Shown here in pieces: positions 52,216-61,295 of a stretch of DNA of 64,000 bases. The stretch is taken from assembly GCA_046330955.1 (NCBI GenBank), contig JAXLRT010000021.1, positions 45,648 through 109,647 of the forward strand, written 5' to 3'. The stretch comes from JADJPO01 sp046330955. GTDB lineage: Bacteria; Actinomycetota; Actinomycetes; Actinomycetales; Kineosporiaceae. The position numbers and the translations under genes were made by a program. The notes beneath the pieces are model-generated. The model saw only the letters and a program-made list of their open reading frames with translations. It made no database searches and was not told the DNA's origin. Each line of letters opens with the position of its first letter. Positions within the stretch are counted from its first letter, which is position 1.

Positions 52216-55017
52216 GTGCCGACATCGTTGCCCTCGCCGGCGAGACCCGCCCTCGTGGGACGCGACGATGTCCTGCTCGAGATCACCCGCATGCTGGACG
52301 CCGCGGCGTCCGGCCGGGGGCAGGCCGTCCAGCTGAGTGGCGAGCCGGGGCTGGGACGCAGTGCCGTCCTCGCCGAGTGCGCCGCACTGGCGGCCGAACG
52401 CGGCTTCGGGGTCGCCGTGATCGAGGCGGCGCCCGCCGACGCGGGCCTGGCCTGGTCGGGCGTGCTGCGGCTGCTGCACGTGGGATCGACCAATCCCGAG
52501 GTGCGAACGCTGCTGGACGCGATCGAGGCCGATGCGATCGCGCCCGATGCGAGCGAGAGCGGGTCACAGCCGCCGGGGCGAGACCTGGCCGTGCAGGTGC
52601 TGCAGACGCTGCGGTCCCTGGCAACGGTCAAGCCCTTGCTGATCGGGATCGACGACGTGCACCGGCTCGATGCGCGCTCCCGCGACGTGCTGGCCTTCGT
52701 GGCGCACCGGCTGCAGGGCACCCGGGTGGTGGTGATGACGACCTGCGTGGAGCCGGGCGAACTGATGCTCGGCGTCCCGGTGGTGCGCCTGACCCCGCTG
52801 GATCGGGCGGACAGCCTCGACCTCATCGACCCGTTGGTGCCCGGCCAGGCTCTCGCCGGGGTGCTGACCGATGTGGGCCAGGGCAATCCGGCGGCCCTGG
52901 TCGACCTCGCCGGGTCGTTGACCGCCGACCAGCTCGCCGGGCTCGCGCCGCCGCCGACGACCCTGCCGCGGCACAGCCGGCTGCGCCAGGTCGCCCGCGA
53001 ACAACTCGACCGGCTGCCGCCGGCGACCCGGTTGTTGCTGCTGCTGGTGGCCGCCGACGAGCAGCTCGACGCCGCCACCTCGACCGGGGCCGTCGGGCAC
53101 TCGGACATCGGCACCCTGGTGCAGGCCGCCCGGTTGGCGCAGGTGGACCTGGCCGACCTCGAACCCGCCGAGGTGGCCGGCCTGCTCGAGGTCACCTCGC
53201 ACACGGTGAGGTTCCCGCATGCCTGGATGCGCTCGGTGGTCTACCACGAGGCGTCCCTGGCCCGGCGGCAGCACGCACACGCCGTCCTGGCCCGGGCGCT
53301 GGCCAACAGCCCCGACCCGCTGCGCCGGTTGCTGCACGCCGCGGCCTCCCGGGAGCCGTCCGACGGGCTGGCGGCCGAGCTCGAGACCGCCGCCTGGGCC
53401 GCCGACGTCCCGCACAGCCAGGCCTGCCTCGCGCTCGACCACGCAGCCCGGCTCAGCACCGACCCCCGGGACGCCGCCTACCGCCGGCTCGCCGCCGCCG
53501 AGCGGGCCTGGCTGTCGGGGGACGCCGTGAAGGCCCGCCGGCTCGCCTCGCAGCGGGCCGAGGCCACCCCGGAGACGGACCAGACCTGGCTGTCCCCGGT
53601 GATGATCGACCGGGCCGACCTGTTGCGGGCCGAGTTGTCGCTGACCACCGACCCGCCGGACGTCGCGTTCCACCGACTGATGGACGCCGCGCTGCGGGTG
53701 TTCCCCACCGATTCGGACCGCGCCCTCGATGCCTTGGTACGCGCCGGTGACCTGTTGCTGCGCCACGGTGGCGACCATCGGTTCGCGGCCATCGCGGCGC
53801 AGGTCCTGGCGATGAGCGACCGCTTGACCACGCCGTCCGCGCGGCTGCTGATCCGGCAGTTCGAGGGCATGACCGCGCTCATCGAGGGTCGGTACACGGA
53901 CGCCGTCAAGCCGTTGGAGGAGCTGTTCTCGCTGGCGCGCGGGTTGGACACCCCTGTGGCCCTGGTGCGCGCGGCGTCCTGCGCCATCCTGCTCGGCGAC
54001 GACCGGACGGCGCACGAGTTGGCCGAGCGGGCTCTGGCCGTCGGCGGGGCTCGGGGCGAGGGGTTCGTCGCGCCGCGAGCGGTGGAGTGCCTGGTGCGCG
54101 CCAACCTGGAACTGGGCCGGTTGGCCCATGCGGAAGCCTGGTTGGCCGAGGGGGTGCGCCAGGCCGTGCTGCGCGGCCGGCAGGATGCCCGCGCCCACGC
54201 CCTGGCCTGGCTGGCCATGGTCGCTGCCATGCGCGGCGACCTGTCGGCCTGCGCCGACCACGTCGCCCAGGCACGCGTTCGGGCGGGACGCGGCGAGGGG
54301 GCGGCGCAGGTGCACGCCGTGGCCGACTGGGCGATGGCCTACGGGGACCTGGCGGCAGGGCGTCCGGCCCAGACCGTCGAGCGGTTGCGCACGGTGGGGC
54401 GACTCAACGGGCCCGGCGGGCGCACCGTGATGCAGGTGATGACGGCGACGCAACTCGTGGAGGCCGCGGTCAAGATCGGCGACCACGACACCGCGCGGGC
54501 CGCCTTCCGAACCTTCGAACCGTGGGCACAGCACACCGGGCGACCGCACTGGCTGGCGTTGACCGCCCGCTGCCGAGCGCTGCTCACCGAGGACGACGAC
54601 GAGGCCGACCGGTGGTTCGCCGAGGCGGACCGGTGGCACCGGGCTGCCGGTGGCAGCTTCCACGCCGCCCGGACCGCCCTGCTGTACGGGCAGCGGCTGC
54701 GCCGGCGACGCCGCTCGGGCGAGGCCCGGCTGCTGGTGACCAGCGCGCTCGAGGTCTTCGAGCGGTACCCCGCACCGGCCTGGGCCGACCAGGCGCGCAG
54801 CGAGCTGCGGGCCGGGCAGGCGCCGAGCGAGGATCGGGCCGATCCGCTGACGCCCCAGCAACGCGAGGTGGCCGCCCTGGTCGTGTCCGGGGCGACGAAC
54901 CGCGAGATCGCCCAGGCCCTGCAGCTCAGCACCCGGACCGTGGAGTACCACCTGCGAAACATCTTCGCCCGGCTCGGGGTGCGTTCGCGTATGGAACTGG
55001 CCCGCCGGTTGGAGTGA
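52216..55017 (+). CDS. Large AAA-LuxR family transcriptional regulator
   Basis: 933 residues. N-terminal ATPase with LSGEPGLGRSAVL (residues 40-52); the Walker A lysine is replaced by Arg48. Walker B LLIGIDDVHRLD is present. A long helical repeat region (TPR-like, about 450-840) follows, then a LuxR HTH LTPQQREVAALVVSGATNREIAQALQLSTRTVEYHLRNIFARLG. The GTG start follows GACACT by six bases. Divergent from the GH16 gene, which it could control. Confidence 0.9.
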   Translation: MPTSLPSPARPALVGRDDVLLEITRMLDAAASGRGQAVQLSGEPGLGRSAVLAECAALAAERGFGVAVIEAAPADAGLAWSGVLRLLHVGSTNPEVRTLLDAIEADAIAPDASESGSQPPGRDLAVQVLQTLRSLATVKPLLIGIDDVHRLDARSRDVLAFVAHRLQGTRVVVMTTCVEPGELMLGVPVVRLTPLDRADSLDLIDPLVPGQALAGVLTDVGQGNPAALVDLAGSLTADQLAGLAPPPTTLPRHSRLRQVAREQLDRLPPATRLLLLLVAADEQLDAATSTGAVGHSDIGTLVQAARLAQVDLADLEPAEVAGLLEVTSHTVRFPHAWMRSVVYHEASLARRQHAHAVLARALANSPDPLRRLLHAAASREPSDGLAAELETAAWAADVPHSQACLALDHAARLSTDPRDAAYRRLAAAERAWLSGDAVKARRLASQRAEATPETDQTWLSPVMIDRADLLRAELSLTTDPPDVAFHRLMDAALRVFPTDSDRALDALVRAGDLLLRHGGDHRFAAIAAQVLAMSDRLTTPSARLLIRQFEGMTALIEGRYTDAVKPLEELFSLARGLDTPVALVRAASCAILLGDDRTAHELAERALAVGGARGEGFVAPRAVECLVRANLELGRLAHAEAWLAEGVRQAVLRGRQDARAHALAWLAMVAAMRGDLSACADHVAQARVRAGRGEGAAQVHAVADWAMAYGDLAAGRPAQTVERLRTVGRLNGPGGRTVMQVMTATQLVEAAVKIGDHDTARAAFRTFEPWAQHTGRPHWLALTARCRALLTEDDDEADRWFAEADRWHRAAGGSFHAARTALLYGQRLRRRRRSGEARLLVTSALEVFERYPAPAWADQARSELRAGQAPSEDRADPLTPQQREVAALVVSGATNREIAQALQLSTRTVEYHLRNIFARLGVRSRMELARRLE

Positions 55018-55066
55018 CCGGCGGGCCAGCTACCCGGTTCGGCGATGGACGGCCGAGCAGGGTGGG

Positions 55067-55753
55067 TCAGGCGCGGAGGTAGGAGGCCACCTGCCTGAGC
55101 ACCGAGGTGTCGGTGAGGAACCCGAGATGTGTCACGCACGAGACGTAGGTGTTACGGGCACCCGACAGCGGCGTGCTGGTGTACGGGATGATGATCCCGT
55201 CACACGGGGAGTACCAGGTCGCCCAGGACGTCGGGCCGGGTGTCTCGTCGCCGCGGGTGACGGTGGCGATGAACGAGGATCCCGGGTACATCTGCTGGCA
55301 CGACGTGAACGCGATACAGCCTGCGGCCCAGGTGGTGCCGTGGTTTGCCCCGGCCAGCGAGGCGACACGCGCGGTGCTGGCGGTGCCACCGAGCTCGTGT
55401 TCGTAGTACATCGTCACCAGCCCACCCATGGAGTGGTTGACGATGTCGACCTGACGGGCGCCGGTGCGCGACTTGACCGACGCCACGAACGAGGCCAGGG
55501 AGGCCGCGTTCCGCCGGTTGTCGCCGTTGTAGTTGTAGCTGAAGCTGAACAGTTGGCTGTCGGTGTAGCCCGCCGAGCGGAAGACGCTCTTGGCGGTTCC
55601 CCACACCGAGCCGTCGGACAGGTATCCGTGCACGAACACCACGGGTCGGGGTCCGGCTGCCTGAGCCGGGGCTGAGGTGACCAGCCCGGACACGAGCAGG
55701 GCAATCACGGTCAGGGCCATTGCAAACAGGCGGGGGACGGTCCGTTGTCGCAC
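55067..55753 (-). CDS. Secreted triacylglycerol lipase-like alpha/beta hydrolase
   Basis: 228 residues. Signal peptide (LFAMALTVIALLVSGLVTSAPAQAA, cut after AQA-A). The fold shows RPVVFVHGYLSDGSVWG (oxyanion), VDIVNHSMGGLVTMYY with the nucleophile Ser (HSMGG), SPCDGIIIP (Asp) and VTHLGFLTD (His). Similar to Streptomyces small lipases of the EstA/LipA class. GTG 55753 has CAGGAGG just upstream. Confidence 0.9.
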   Translation of the reverse strand: MRQRTVPRLFAMALTVIALLVSGLVTSAPAQAAGPRPVVFVHGYLSDGSVWGTAKSVFRSAGYTDSQLFSFSYNYNGDNRRNAASLASFVASVKSRTGARQVDIVNHSMGGLVTMYYEHELGGTASTARVASLAGANHGTTWAAGCIAFTSCQQMYPGSSFIATVTRGDETPGPTSWATWYSPCDGIIIPYTSTPLSGARNTYVSCVTHLGFLTDTSVLRQVASYLRA

Positions 55754-56074
55754 CTTTGCCTCCTGAGGGTCGCTGTGCACAGCCCGGTTACTCCCGGGTA
55801 ACAGAGAGTTTTCGGTCCGGGACGACGCCAGGGATCAGGGAGACCACCGGTCATGCGAGCACTGGGGTACACCGGGGGATCACCGGTACAGCCGGGTGGG
55901 TGCCCGGTGTCACCACCGGTGCCGGGGCTCGGGGGTGGACCGTGTTCCAGGTGTCGCTGAGTGACCTGGCCCATTGCCACGCCCACGAAGATCACATTGA
56001 CCGGGCTGATCCGCCCCAGGAGCTGGGGCAAGACCGCCCGCTGAACGCGATCGCGCGGCGTCCGGCGTCCGGCG
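55754..56074. promoter_or_regulatory. Lipase promoter region with palindrome
   Basis: About 320 bp with no gene. GTTAC-TCCCGG-GTAAC at 55787-55802 is a perfect 5-bp-armed palindrome upstream of the lipase start and may be an operator. Elsewhere the region holds short CACCGG repeats (55850-55930) but no clear RNA structure. Confidence 0.45.
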
Positions 56075-56413
56075 TCACACCTCGAGGCGGTAGCGGATCA
56101 TGCGTTCGATCAGGTCGAGCGGCAGCGGCTCGATGTGCGGGAACTGCACCGAACCCTTGGCCCAGGTGCGCTCACCGAACTCGCCGGCGAAGTGCTCGAT
56201 CACCGGCGGCGTGGGGTAGAAGCCGACGTGCTTGTCGAATCCGGCCCAGTGCACGAAGTTCTTGCCCTTCAGCTTGAACGTCGGGATGCCGTAGGCGATC
56301 GCGGCGGTCACGTCCGGCACGATCGAACGCACCAGCTGCTCGATCTGCTGCAGCCGTTCGACCGCGAGTTCACCCTGCGCGGCGTAGTGGTCGGCGAACA
56401 CCTCATCGCTCAT
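56075..56413 (-). CDS. DUF1801/YdhG-like protein
   Basis: 112 residues. VERLQQIEQLVRSIVPDVTAAIAYGIPTFKLKGKNFVHWAGFDKHVGFYPTPPVIEHF matches the DUF1801 (YdhG/frataxin-like) family. It ends with the conserved KGSVQFPHIEPLPLDLIERMIRYR. Its ATG lies inside the end of the FGGY gene, so it is the last gene of that operon. Function unknown, sometimes called iron chaperone. Confidence 0.87.
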   Translation of the reverse strand: MSDEVFADHYAAQGELAVERLQQIEQLVRSIVPDVTAAIAYGIPTFKLKGKNFVHWAGFDKHVGFYPTPPVIEHFAGEFGERTWAKGSVQFPHIEPLPLDLIERMIRYRLEV

Positions 56414-57860
56414 GCGCCACACCCTGTCCGGAATCCCGTTCCACCGTCCAGCGGAACAACGGATCGGTGAACTCACGCAGTCGCGCGGACACCGCCCGCA
56501 CCGCCGCGTACTCGGCGACACCCTGTGGATCGGGGGTGAACACCGCGCCCGGTTCGACCATCGCCGCCACCGCGGCCTGCACGTCCGGGTGGACGCCGGC
56601 CCCGACCGCGGCGCAGATCGCCGAACCCAGCAGCGCGCCGTCCGCGATCGCCGTCCGCCGGGTCGGGCGGGCGAACACGTCGGCCAGGAGTTGCATCATC
56701 AGGTCGGCCTTCGCCCCACCCCCACTCACCAGCAGGGTCGAGAACGACCGCCCCAGAGCGGCTTCCATCGCCTCGACGTGGCCGGCCATGGTCAGCGCGA
56801 TGCCCTCGAGGATCGCCCGGTGGACGGCGCCGCGGCCCTGGGTGCCGTCGAACCCGAGCAGCGCGCCCCGCCGGAACGGGGCGTCGGACGGCGCCAGCCA
56901 GTCGAGCACCGCCATCAGCCCACCACACCCCCGGGGCACGGCCGCCGCCTCGGCGTTCAACAGGTCCTCATCACCGGGAGCGATCCCGGCAAGGTCCCGG
57001 AACCAACCCACGGTCCACATGCCGCGCCGGATGCCGCCGGATTCGTAGAGGTACTCCCCCGGCACCGCGGCGGTGTTCACCCAGTAGGCCTCGCTGCTCC
57101 CCTGCGCCACCGCGCCCGGGGTCATCGCGGCGATGTAGGTGCCGAGCGAGAGCAGGGCCGTGTCGGGGCTGAGCAGTCCGCAGCCCAGCGCCTCGACCGC
57201 TTTGTCGTTCGCGGTGGCGAACACCGGCAGCCCCGCCGGGATGCCGGTGGCGGCCGCGGCGTCCGGGGTCACCGTGCCCAGCTGCGCGCCCGGCGGCACC
57301 AGCTCGGGCAGCATCGCCGGGGTCATGCCGAGGGCTGTGAACGCCGCCGGGTCACGCGACCAGGCCATCGTCGCCGGGTCGAACGGCCAGGCGCCCTGGT
57401 AGTTGGCCGCGGTATCGGTGAAGGCGCCGGTGAGCCGGTGCGTGATGTACCCCGAGGACGCCGCGAGCCGGCTCACCCGCGGATCACCCCCCTCGGCGGC
57501 GGTGGGCAGCGGCCGCCCGACCCGGACGTCCATCCAGCTCAGCAGCGGCTCGACCAGGGCGCCGTCGGCGTCCAGCAGCGCCCGGCAGAACCGGATGGTG
57601 CACAGCCCGACCCCCACGATGCGAGCCGGATCACCACGGTAGGCATCGAGGACCTCACGGCAGGCCGCCACGATCGAGTCCCAGAGGTCGTCGTCCGGGT
57701 GCACCACGTGACCGGGCGCCGGGTGGGCATAGGGACGCAGCTGCCGCCGGCCCGAGGCGACGACCCGGCCCGCGGCGTCCACCAGGGCGACCTTGGTGCT
57801 CTGCGACCCGTTGTCGATCGCCAGCACCAGCGGGCCGTCGCCGGGCGGGTCGAGCGTCAC
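56403..57860 (-). CDS. FGGY-family carbohydrate kinase (YgcE-like)
   Basis: 485 residues. The actin-like ATPase fold begins VLAIDNGSQSTKVALVDAAGRV. The second half has GILEGIALTMAGHVEAMEAALG and LLVSGGGAKADLMMQLLADVFARP, the FGGY ATP-binding block. GTG start overlaps the stop of the FAD-linked oxidase gene. The combination with the FAD oxidase and SDR matches E. coli ygcE, ygcU and ygcW. Confidence 0.9.
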   Translation of the reverse strand: MTLDPPGDGPLVLAIDNGSQSTKVALVDAAGRVVASGRRQLRPYAHPAPGHVVHPDDDLWDSIVAACREVLDAYRGDPARIVGVGLCTIRFCRALLDADGALVEPLLSWMDVRVGRPLPTAAEGGDPRVSRLAASSGYITHRLTGAFTDTAANYQGAWPFDPATMAWSRDPAAFTALGMTPAMLPELVPPGAQLGTVTPDAAAATGIPAGLPVFATANDKAVEALGCGLLSPDTALLSLGTYIAAMTPGAVAQGSSEAYWVNTAAVPGEYLYESGGIRRGMWTVGWFRDLAGIAPGDEDLLNAEAAAVPRGCGGLMAVLDWLAPSDAPFRRGALLGFDGTQGRGAVHRAILEGIALTMAGHVEAMEAALGRSFSTLLVSGGGAKADLMMQLLADVFARPTRRTAIADGALLGSAICAAVGAGVHPDVQAAVAAMVEPGAVFTPDPQGVAEYAAVRAVSARLREFTDPLFRWTVERDSGQGVAHER

Positions 57861-59377
57861 GGGGCCTCCGGCACGAACAGGGTGCCGGTGTTCATGATCC
57901 CGTGCGGGTCGAACTGCTGCTTCAGGCCCGCCAGCAGCCGGTAGGCCGACCCGTGCTCCTCGCGCACCCAGGGCGTGCGGTACTTGCCGACGCCGTGGTG
58001 GTGCACCATCGAGCCGCCGACCCGCAGCGCCTCCTCGACCACGATGGCGTTCAGCGGGATGTGGTACTCGGTGATCTCATCCGTTGGGGCGCAACGGATC
58101 TGGTAGTCATAGACGAAGTACAGGTTGGTGCCGGTCTGGTAGCTGTGCGAGGAGTGCGCGCCCAGCATGGTCAGGTCGCCGGCATGGGCGAACTCGGCCC
58201 GCACCCGGCGCATCACCGCCTGGTACAGCTCCCCCACCCGCGACCAGTCGCAGCTCACCTCGGTGGTGAACCCCAGGTGCGCCTGCTCGCGCATCACCAC
58301 TTTCTCGGCGTCGATCTTGTCCTGACCCCAGTTGAGTCCGTCGAACCAGGCCTCGATCAGCGCCGGGTCGACGGGGGTGTGCGGCCGGGTCGAGAAGACC
58401 TGCTCGATGGCCCCGGCAATGGCGTCGGCCAAGGGTTTCGGGCCCTCGGCGATCAGGACGACGACGCTCTTACCCTGGTGGAAGTGCGCGAAGTGCTGCC
58501 GGGCGTCCTCGGGCGAGTAGACCCGGCACACCGAGGGCCGGTAGCCGGCCGTGACCAGGTCGTGCAGCGCCTCGACGCCGGCCGCGAAATCGTCGACCAG
58601 GCAGGCGAAGTAGCGATTGTTCTCGGGGGTGTACCGGAACAGCTTCACGGTCACCTCGGTGATGACGCACAGCGCGCCCTCGTTGCCGATGATCACGTGG
58701 CGGATGTCCGGCCCGGCGGCCCGGCGCGGCACGTTCTTGATGCGCACCACGTCACCGCCGGGGAACACCGCCTCCAGCCCGACCACCATGTCCTCGATGC
58801 CGCCGTACAGCGTCGAGAACTGACCGATCGAGCGGGTGGCGACCAGACCGCCGTACTGCGCAAGGGGTTTGGACTGCGGCGAGTGCCCGGTGGTCAGCCC
58901 GCGGGCGCGCACGGCGTCCTCGAGCACCTGTAGCGGCACCCCGCACTGCACCGTGGCCATCAGGTTGGTCTCGTCGAGGGCGAGGATGGCGTCCAGCCCC
59001 GAGGCGTCGAGCACGATCGAGTCCTCGACGATGGTCTCCAGCCCGCCCTCGGTGGCGGTGCCGCCGGTACGGGGGACGACGGTGATCAGGTTGTCGTGGG
59101 CGAACCGCAACACCGCGGCGACGTCGTCCGTCGAGCGGGCGCGCACGATCGCCGCCGGGATCGGCCCGGCGTACAGACCGTGGACGGCGGTGTACTTACG
59201 GAACCGGTCGACGCTGGCCTCGCGCAGCGCCGGCTCATCGGTGACCACCTCGCCGGCGTCCAGGCTGCGCAACCCGGCGACGATCGCCGGCCGGTCGAGC
59301 GGCGAGCGGGACGGCAGCCGGGCGGGTGGCGGCGGGAAGGTGGGGTCGGTCGAGGCGTCGGTCGCGGGGTGGGTCAT
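57857..59377 (-). CDS. FAD-linked oxidase (YgcU/GlcD-like)
   Basis: 506 residues. PCMH FAD domain: AAIVRARSTDDVAAVLRFAHDNLITVVPRTGGTATEGG and GHSPQSKPLAQYGGLVATRSIGQFSTLYGGIEDMVVGLEAVFPGG. C-terminal cap ends with GGSMVHHHGVGKYRTPWV and FDPHGIMNTGTL, as in alkyl-DHAP synthase and glycolate oxidase. Probably oxidises a sugar acid or polyol derivative. ATG 59377, six bases after the SDR stop. Confidence 0.9.
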   Translation of the reverse strand: MTHPATDASTDPTFPPPPARLPSRSPLDRPAIVAGLRSLDAGEVVTDEPALREASVDRFRKYTAVHGLYAGPIPAAIVRARSTDDVAAVLRFAHDNLITVVPRTGGTATEGGLETIVEDSIVLDASGLDAILALDETNLMATVQCGVPLQVLEDAVRARGLTTGHSPQSKPLAQYGGLVATRSIGQFSTLYGGIEDMVVGLEAVFPGGDVVRIKNVPRRAAGPDIRHVIIGNEGALCVITEVTVKLFRYTPENNRYFACLVDDFAAGVEALHDLVTAGYRPSVCRVYSPEDARQHFAHFHQGKSVVVLIAEGPKPLADAIAGAIEQVFSTRPHTPVDPALIEAWFDGLNWGQDKIDAEKVVMREQAHLGFTTEVSCDWSRVGELYQAVMRRVRAEFAHAGDLTMLGAHSSHSYQTGTNLYFVYDYQIRCAPTDEITEYHIPLNAIVVEEALRVGGSMVHHHGVGKYRTPWVREEHGSAYRLLAGLKQQFDPHGIMNTGTLFVPEAP

Positions 59378-59382
59378 GGCGC

Positions 59383-60159
59383 TCACCGAACCAGGTATCC
59401 GCCGTCGACGACCAGCACCTGGCCGTTGACGTAGTCCGAGGCGCGTCCGGCCAGGAACACCAGCGCCCCCATCAGGTCGGCCGGTTCGCCCCACCGCCCG
59501 GTGGGGATGTGGTCGAGCACCCGTTGGTTGGTCTCGGGGTTCGCCCGGGTGGCCTGCGTGATCGCGGTCGCGTAGTAGCCCGGCGCCAGAGCGTTGACCT
59601 GCACGTTGTGCTCGGCCAGCTCGTCGCAGTAGGCCCGGGTGAAGCCGACCAGCCCGGCCTTGGTGGCGGCGTAGGCCGGCGAGGTGCGCCCGCCCAGGTA
59701 GGAGAACAGCGACGCGATGTTGATGATCTTTCCCGAACGCTGCGGGATCATGAACCGCGCCGCCTCGTGCGCCAGCTCGAACGCCGCGGTGAGGTTGACC
59801 GCCACCATCGGGTCCCACTGGGCGCGGCCGAAGTCCTCGACCGGGGCGAGCTCGCAGATGCCCGCCGAGTTCACCAGGATGTCGATCCCGCCGAGCTCGT
59901 CGACGCAGCGTCCCACCACCTCGGCGGCGGCGCCCGGTGCCGTGATGTCCGCCTCGACGAAGGCCAGCCGCCGGCCGGTGGCCTCAACCAGCCGGGCCGT
60001 GGTGCCGTCGTCCGGGGCCAGGGCCGCGACCAGCACGTCGGCGCCGGCCGCGGCCAGGGCGAGGGTGAACGCCCGGCCCAGTCCGGTGTTGCCACCGGTG
60101 ACCACCGCGCGGCGTCCGGCCAGCGAGAACAGGTGCAACCCGAAGTCGGTGATGTCCAT
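59383..60159 (-). CDS. SDR-family dehydrogenase (KduD/YgcW-like)
   Basis: 258 residues. VVTGGNTGLGRAFTLALAAAGADVLVAA is the NAD(P) loop (TGxxxGxG), IINIASLFSYLGGRTSPAYAATKAGL holds catalytic Ser, Tyr and Lys (YxxxK), and APGYYATAITQ follows. Related to 2-deoxy-D-gluconate 3-dehydrogenase. It is the first gene of the four-gene minus-strand operon. TAGCCT lies nine bases before the ATG. Confidence 0.92.
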   Translation of the reverse strand: MDITDFGLHLFSLAGRRAVVTGGNTGLGRAFTLALAAAGADVLVAALAPDDGTTARLVEATGRRLAFVEADITAPGAAAEVVGRCVDELGGIDILVNSAGICELAPVEDFGRAQWDPMVAVNLTAAFELAHEAARFMIPQRSGKIINIASLFSYLGGRTSPAYAATKAGLVGFTRAYCDELAEHNVQVNALAPGYYATAITQATRANPETNQRVLDHIPTGRWGEPADLMGALVFLAGRASDYVNGQVLVVDGGYLVR

Positions 60160-60221
60160 GGTGGGCGCAGGCTACCCGCCGCCGATGCCCCGCCCGCGAG
60201 GCACGCCGTAGCCTTCACCGC

Positions 60222-61295
60222 ATGGACTGTGCGAGGGAATCCGAGGTGGTGCAGCGAGCCCGACGCCTGGCCGACGAGGTGCTGTTCCCGGCGGCGATCG
60301 AGGTCGACCGCGCCGACCGGGTACCGGCCGCGATGCTCGACGCCCTGGCGCAGAACGGGTTCTACGGCCTGGGCGCACCGCCGGAGCTGTCGGGCCTCGA
60401 CCTGCCGGACGACGCTGCGCGGGCAGCGGTGGTCGAGGCCTTCGCCGGTGGCTGCCTGCCGGCCGCGTTCGTCTGGCTGCAGCATCGCGGGGCGCTGCGG
60501 GCCGTGGTGAGTGCTGCCGCCGGCCACGTCTCACCCACGGTCGAGCAGTACCTGCCCGCCCTGATCGCGGGGCGGCTGCGCGCCGGCCTGGCCATCGGGG
60601 CCGCCACCCGCTCCGGGCCACCGGTGATCCGGGCGGTCGCCGAGCCCGGCGGCGCCTGGCGGTTCAGCGGCCGGGCACCTTGGGTGACCGGGTGGGGCAT
60701 GGTCGACGTGCTGTTGACGGCGGCCCGCGACGGCGACGACCAGCTGATCTGGGCGTTGGTGCCCACGGACTCCCTCGGTCTGCACCCCGAGGTCCTCACC
60801 TTGCTCGCCGTGAATGCCAGCGGCACGGTCACCCTCACCGTGGACGACGTGCTGGTGTCGGCCGATCGAGTGCTCACCATCGAGCCCCACGCCGCCTATC
60901 TGGCGCGGGATGCCGAGTCGGTGACGTTCAACGGCTTCCTCGCCGTGGGCGCTACCGGGCGGGCGATCCGGTTGATGCGGGAGGCCGGCGTCGAGGCACC
61001 GTTCGAGGTCCAGGTGATCGACACGCTGACCGCCGAACTCGACCAGGTACGCCGGCGCCTGCTCACGGCCACGGCGGACGACGCGCCGTCCGCTCGGGCG
61101 GCCGCCTCGGAGCTGGCGTTGCGAGCCGCGGGGGCACTCGCCGTCCAGCAGGGGTCGCGTTCGGTGCTGGCCGATTCCCACGCCGGGCGCCTGATCCGCG
61201 AGGCCACCTTTCTGCTCACCTTCGGCAGCCGGCCCGCGATCCGCGAGCAGTTGCTCAGCCGATTGGTATGCCCACCGGTGGCGCCTCCCGGCTGA
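60222..61295 (+). CDS. Acyl-CoA dehydrogenase family protein
   Basis: 357 residues. The three-part fold is visible: helical N-terminus (LADEVLFPAAIEVDRADRVPAAMLDALAQNGFYGLGAPPELSGLDLP), beta middle (AVAEPGGAWRFSGRAPWVTGWGMVDVLLTAARDG) and helical C-terminus. It is shorter than most acyl-CoA dehydrogenases and the catalytic Glu is not obvious, so the reaction is uncertain. TAGCCT is seven bases before the ATG. Its last 41 bp overlap the convergent MFS gene. Confidence 0.85.
   Translation: MDCARESEVVQRARRLADEVLFPAAIEVDRADRVPAAMLDALAQNGFYGLGAPPELSGLDLPDDAARAAVVEAFAGGCLPAAFVWLQHRGALRAVVSAAAGHVSPTVEQYLPALIAGRLRAGLAIGAATRSGPPVIRAVAEPGGAWRFSGRAPWVTGWGMVDVLLTAARDGDDQLIWALVPTDSLGLHPEVLTLLAVNASGTVTLTVDDVLVSADRVLTIEPHAAYLARDAESVTFNGFLAVGATGRAIRLMREAGVEAPFEVQVIDTLTAELDQVRRRLLTATADDAPSARAAASELALRAAGALAVQQGSRSVLADSHAGRLIREATFLLTFGSRPAIREQLLSRLVCPPVAPPG

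Noticed and set aside
52564..54951. Minus-strand open frame of 795 codons
   Set aside because: Shadow of the LuxR regulator in the opposite strand; low-complexity composition.
55850..55935. Repeated CACCGG motifs as a regulatory array
   Set aside because: Spacing is irregular and the motif is short for a 70 percent GC region, so chance cannot be excluded.
61255..61295. Treating the 41-bp overlap of the acyl-CoA dehydrogenase-like and MFS genes as an error
   Set aside because: Both ends are supported by intact frames; short convergent overlaps are common in dense genomes.
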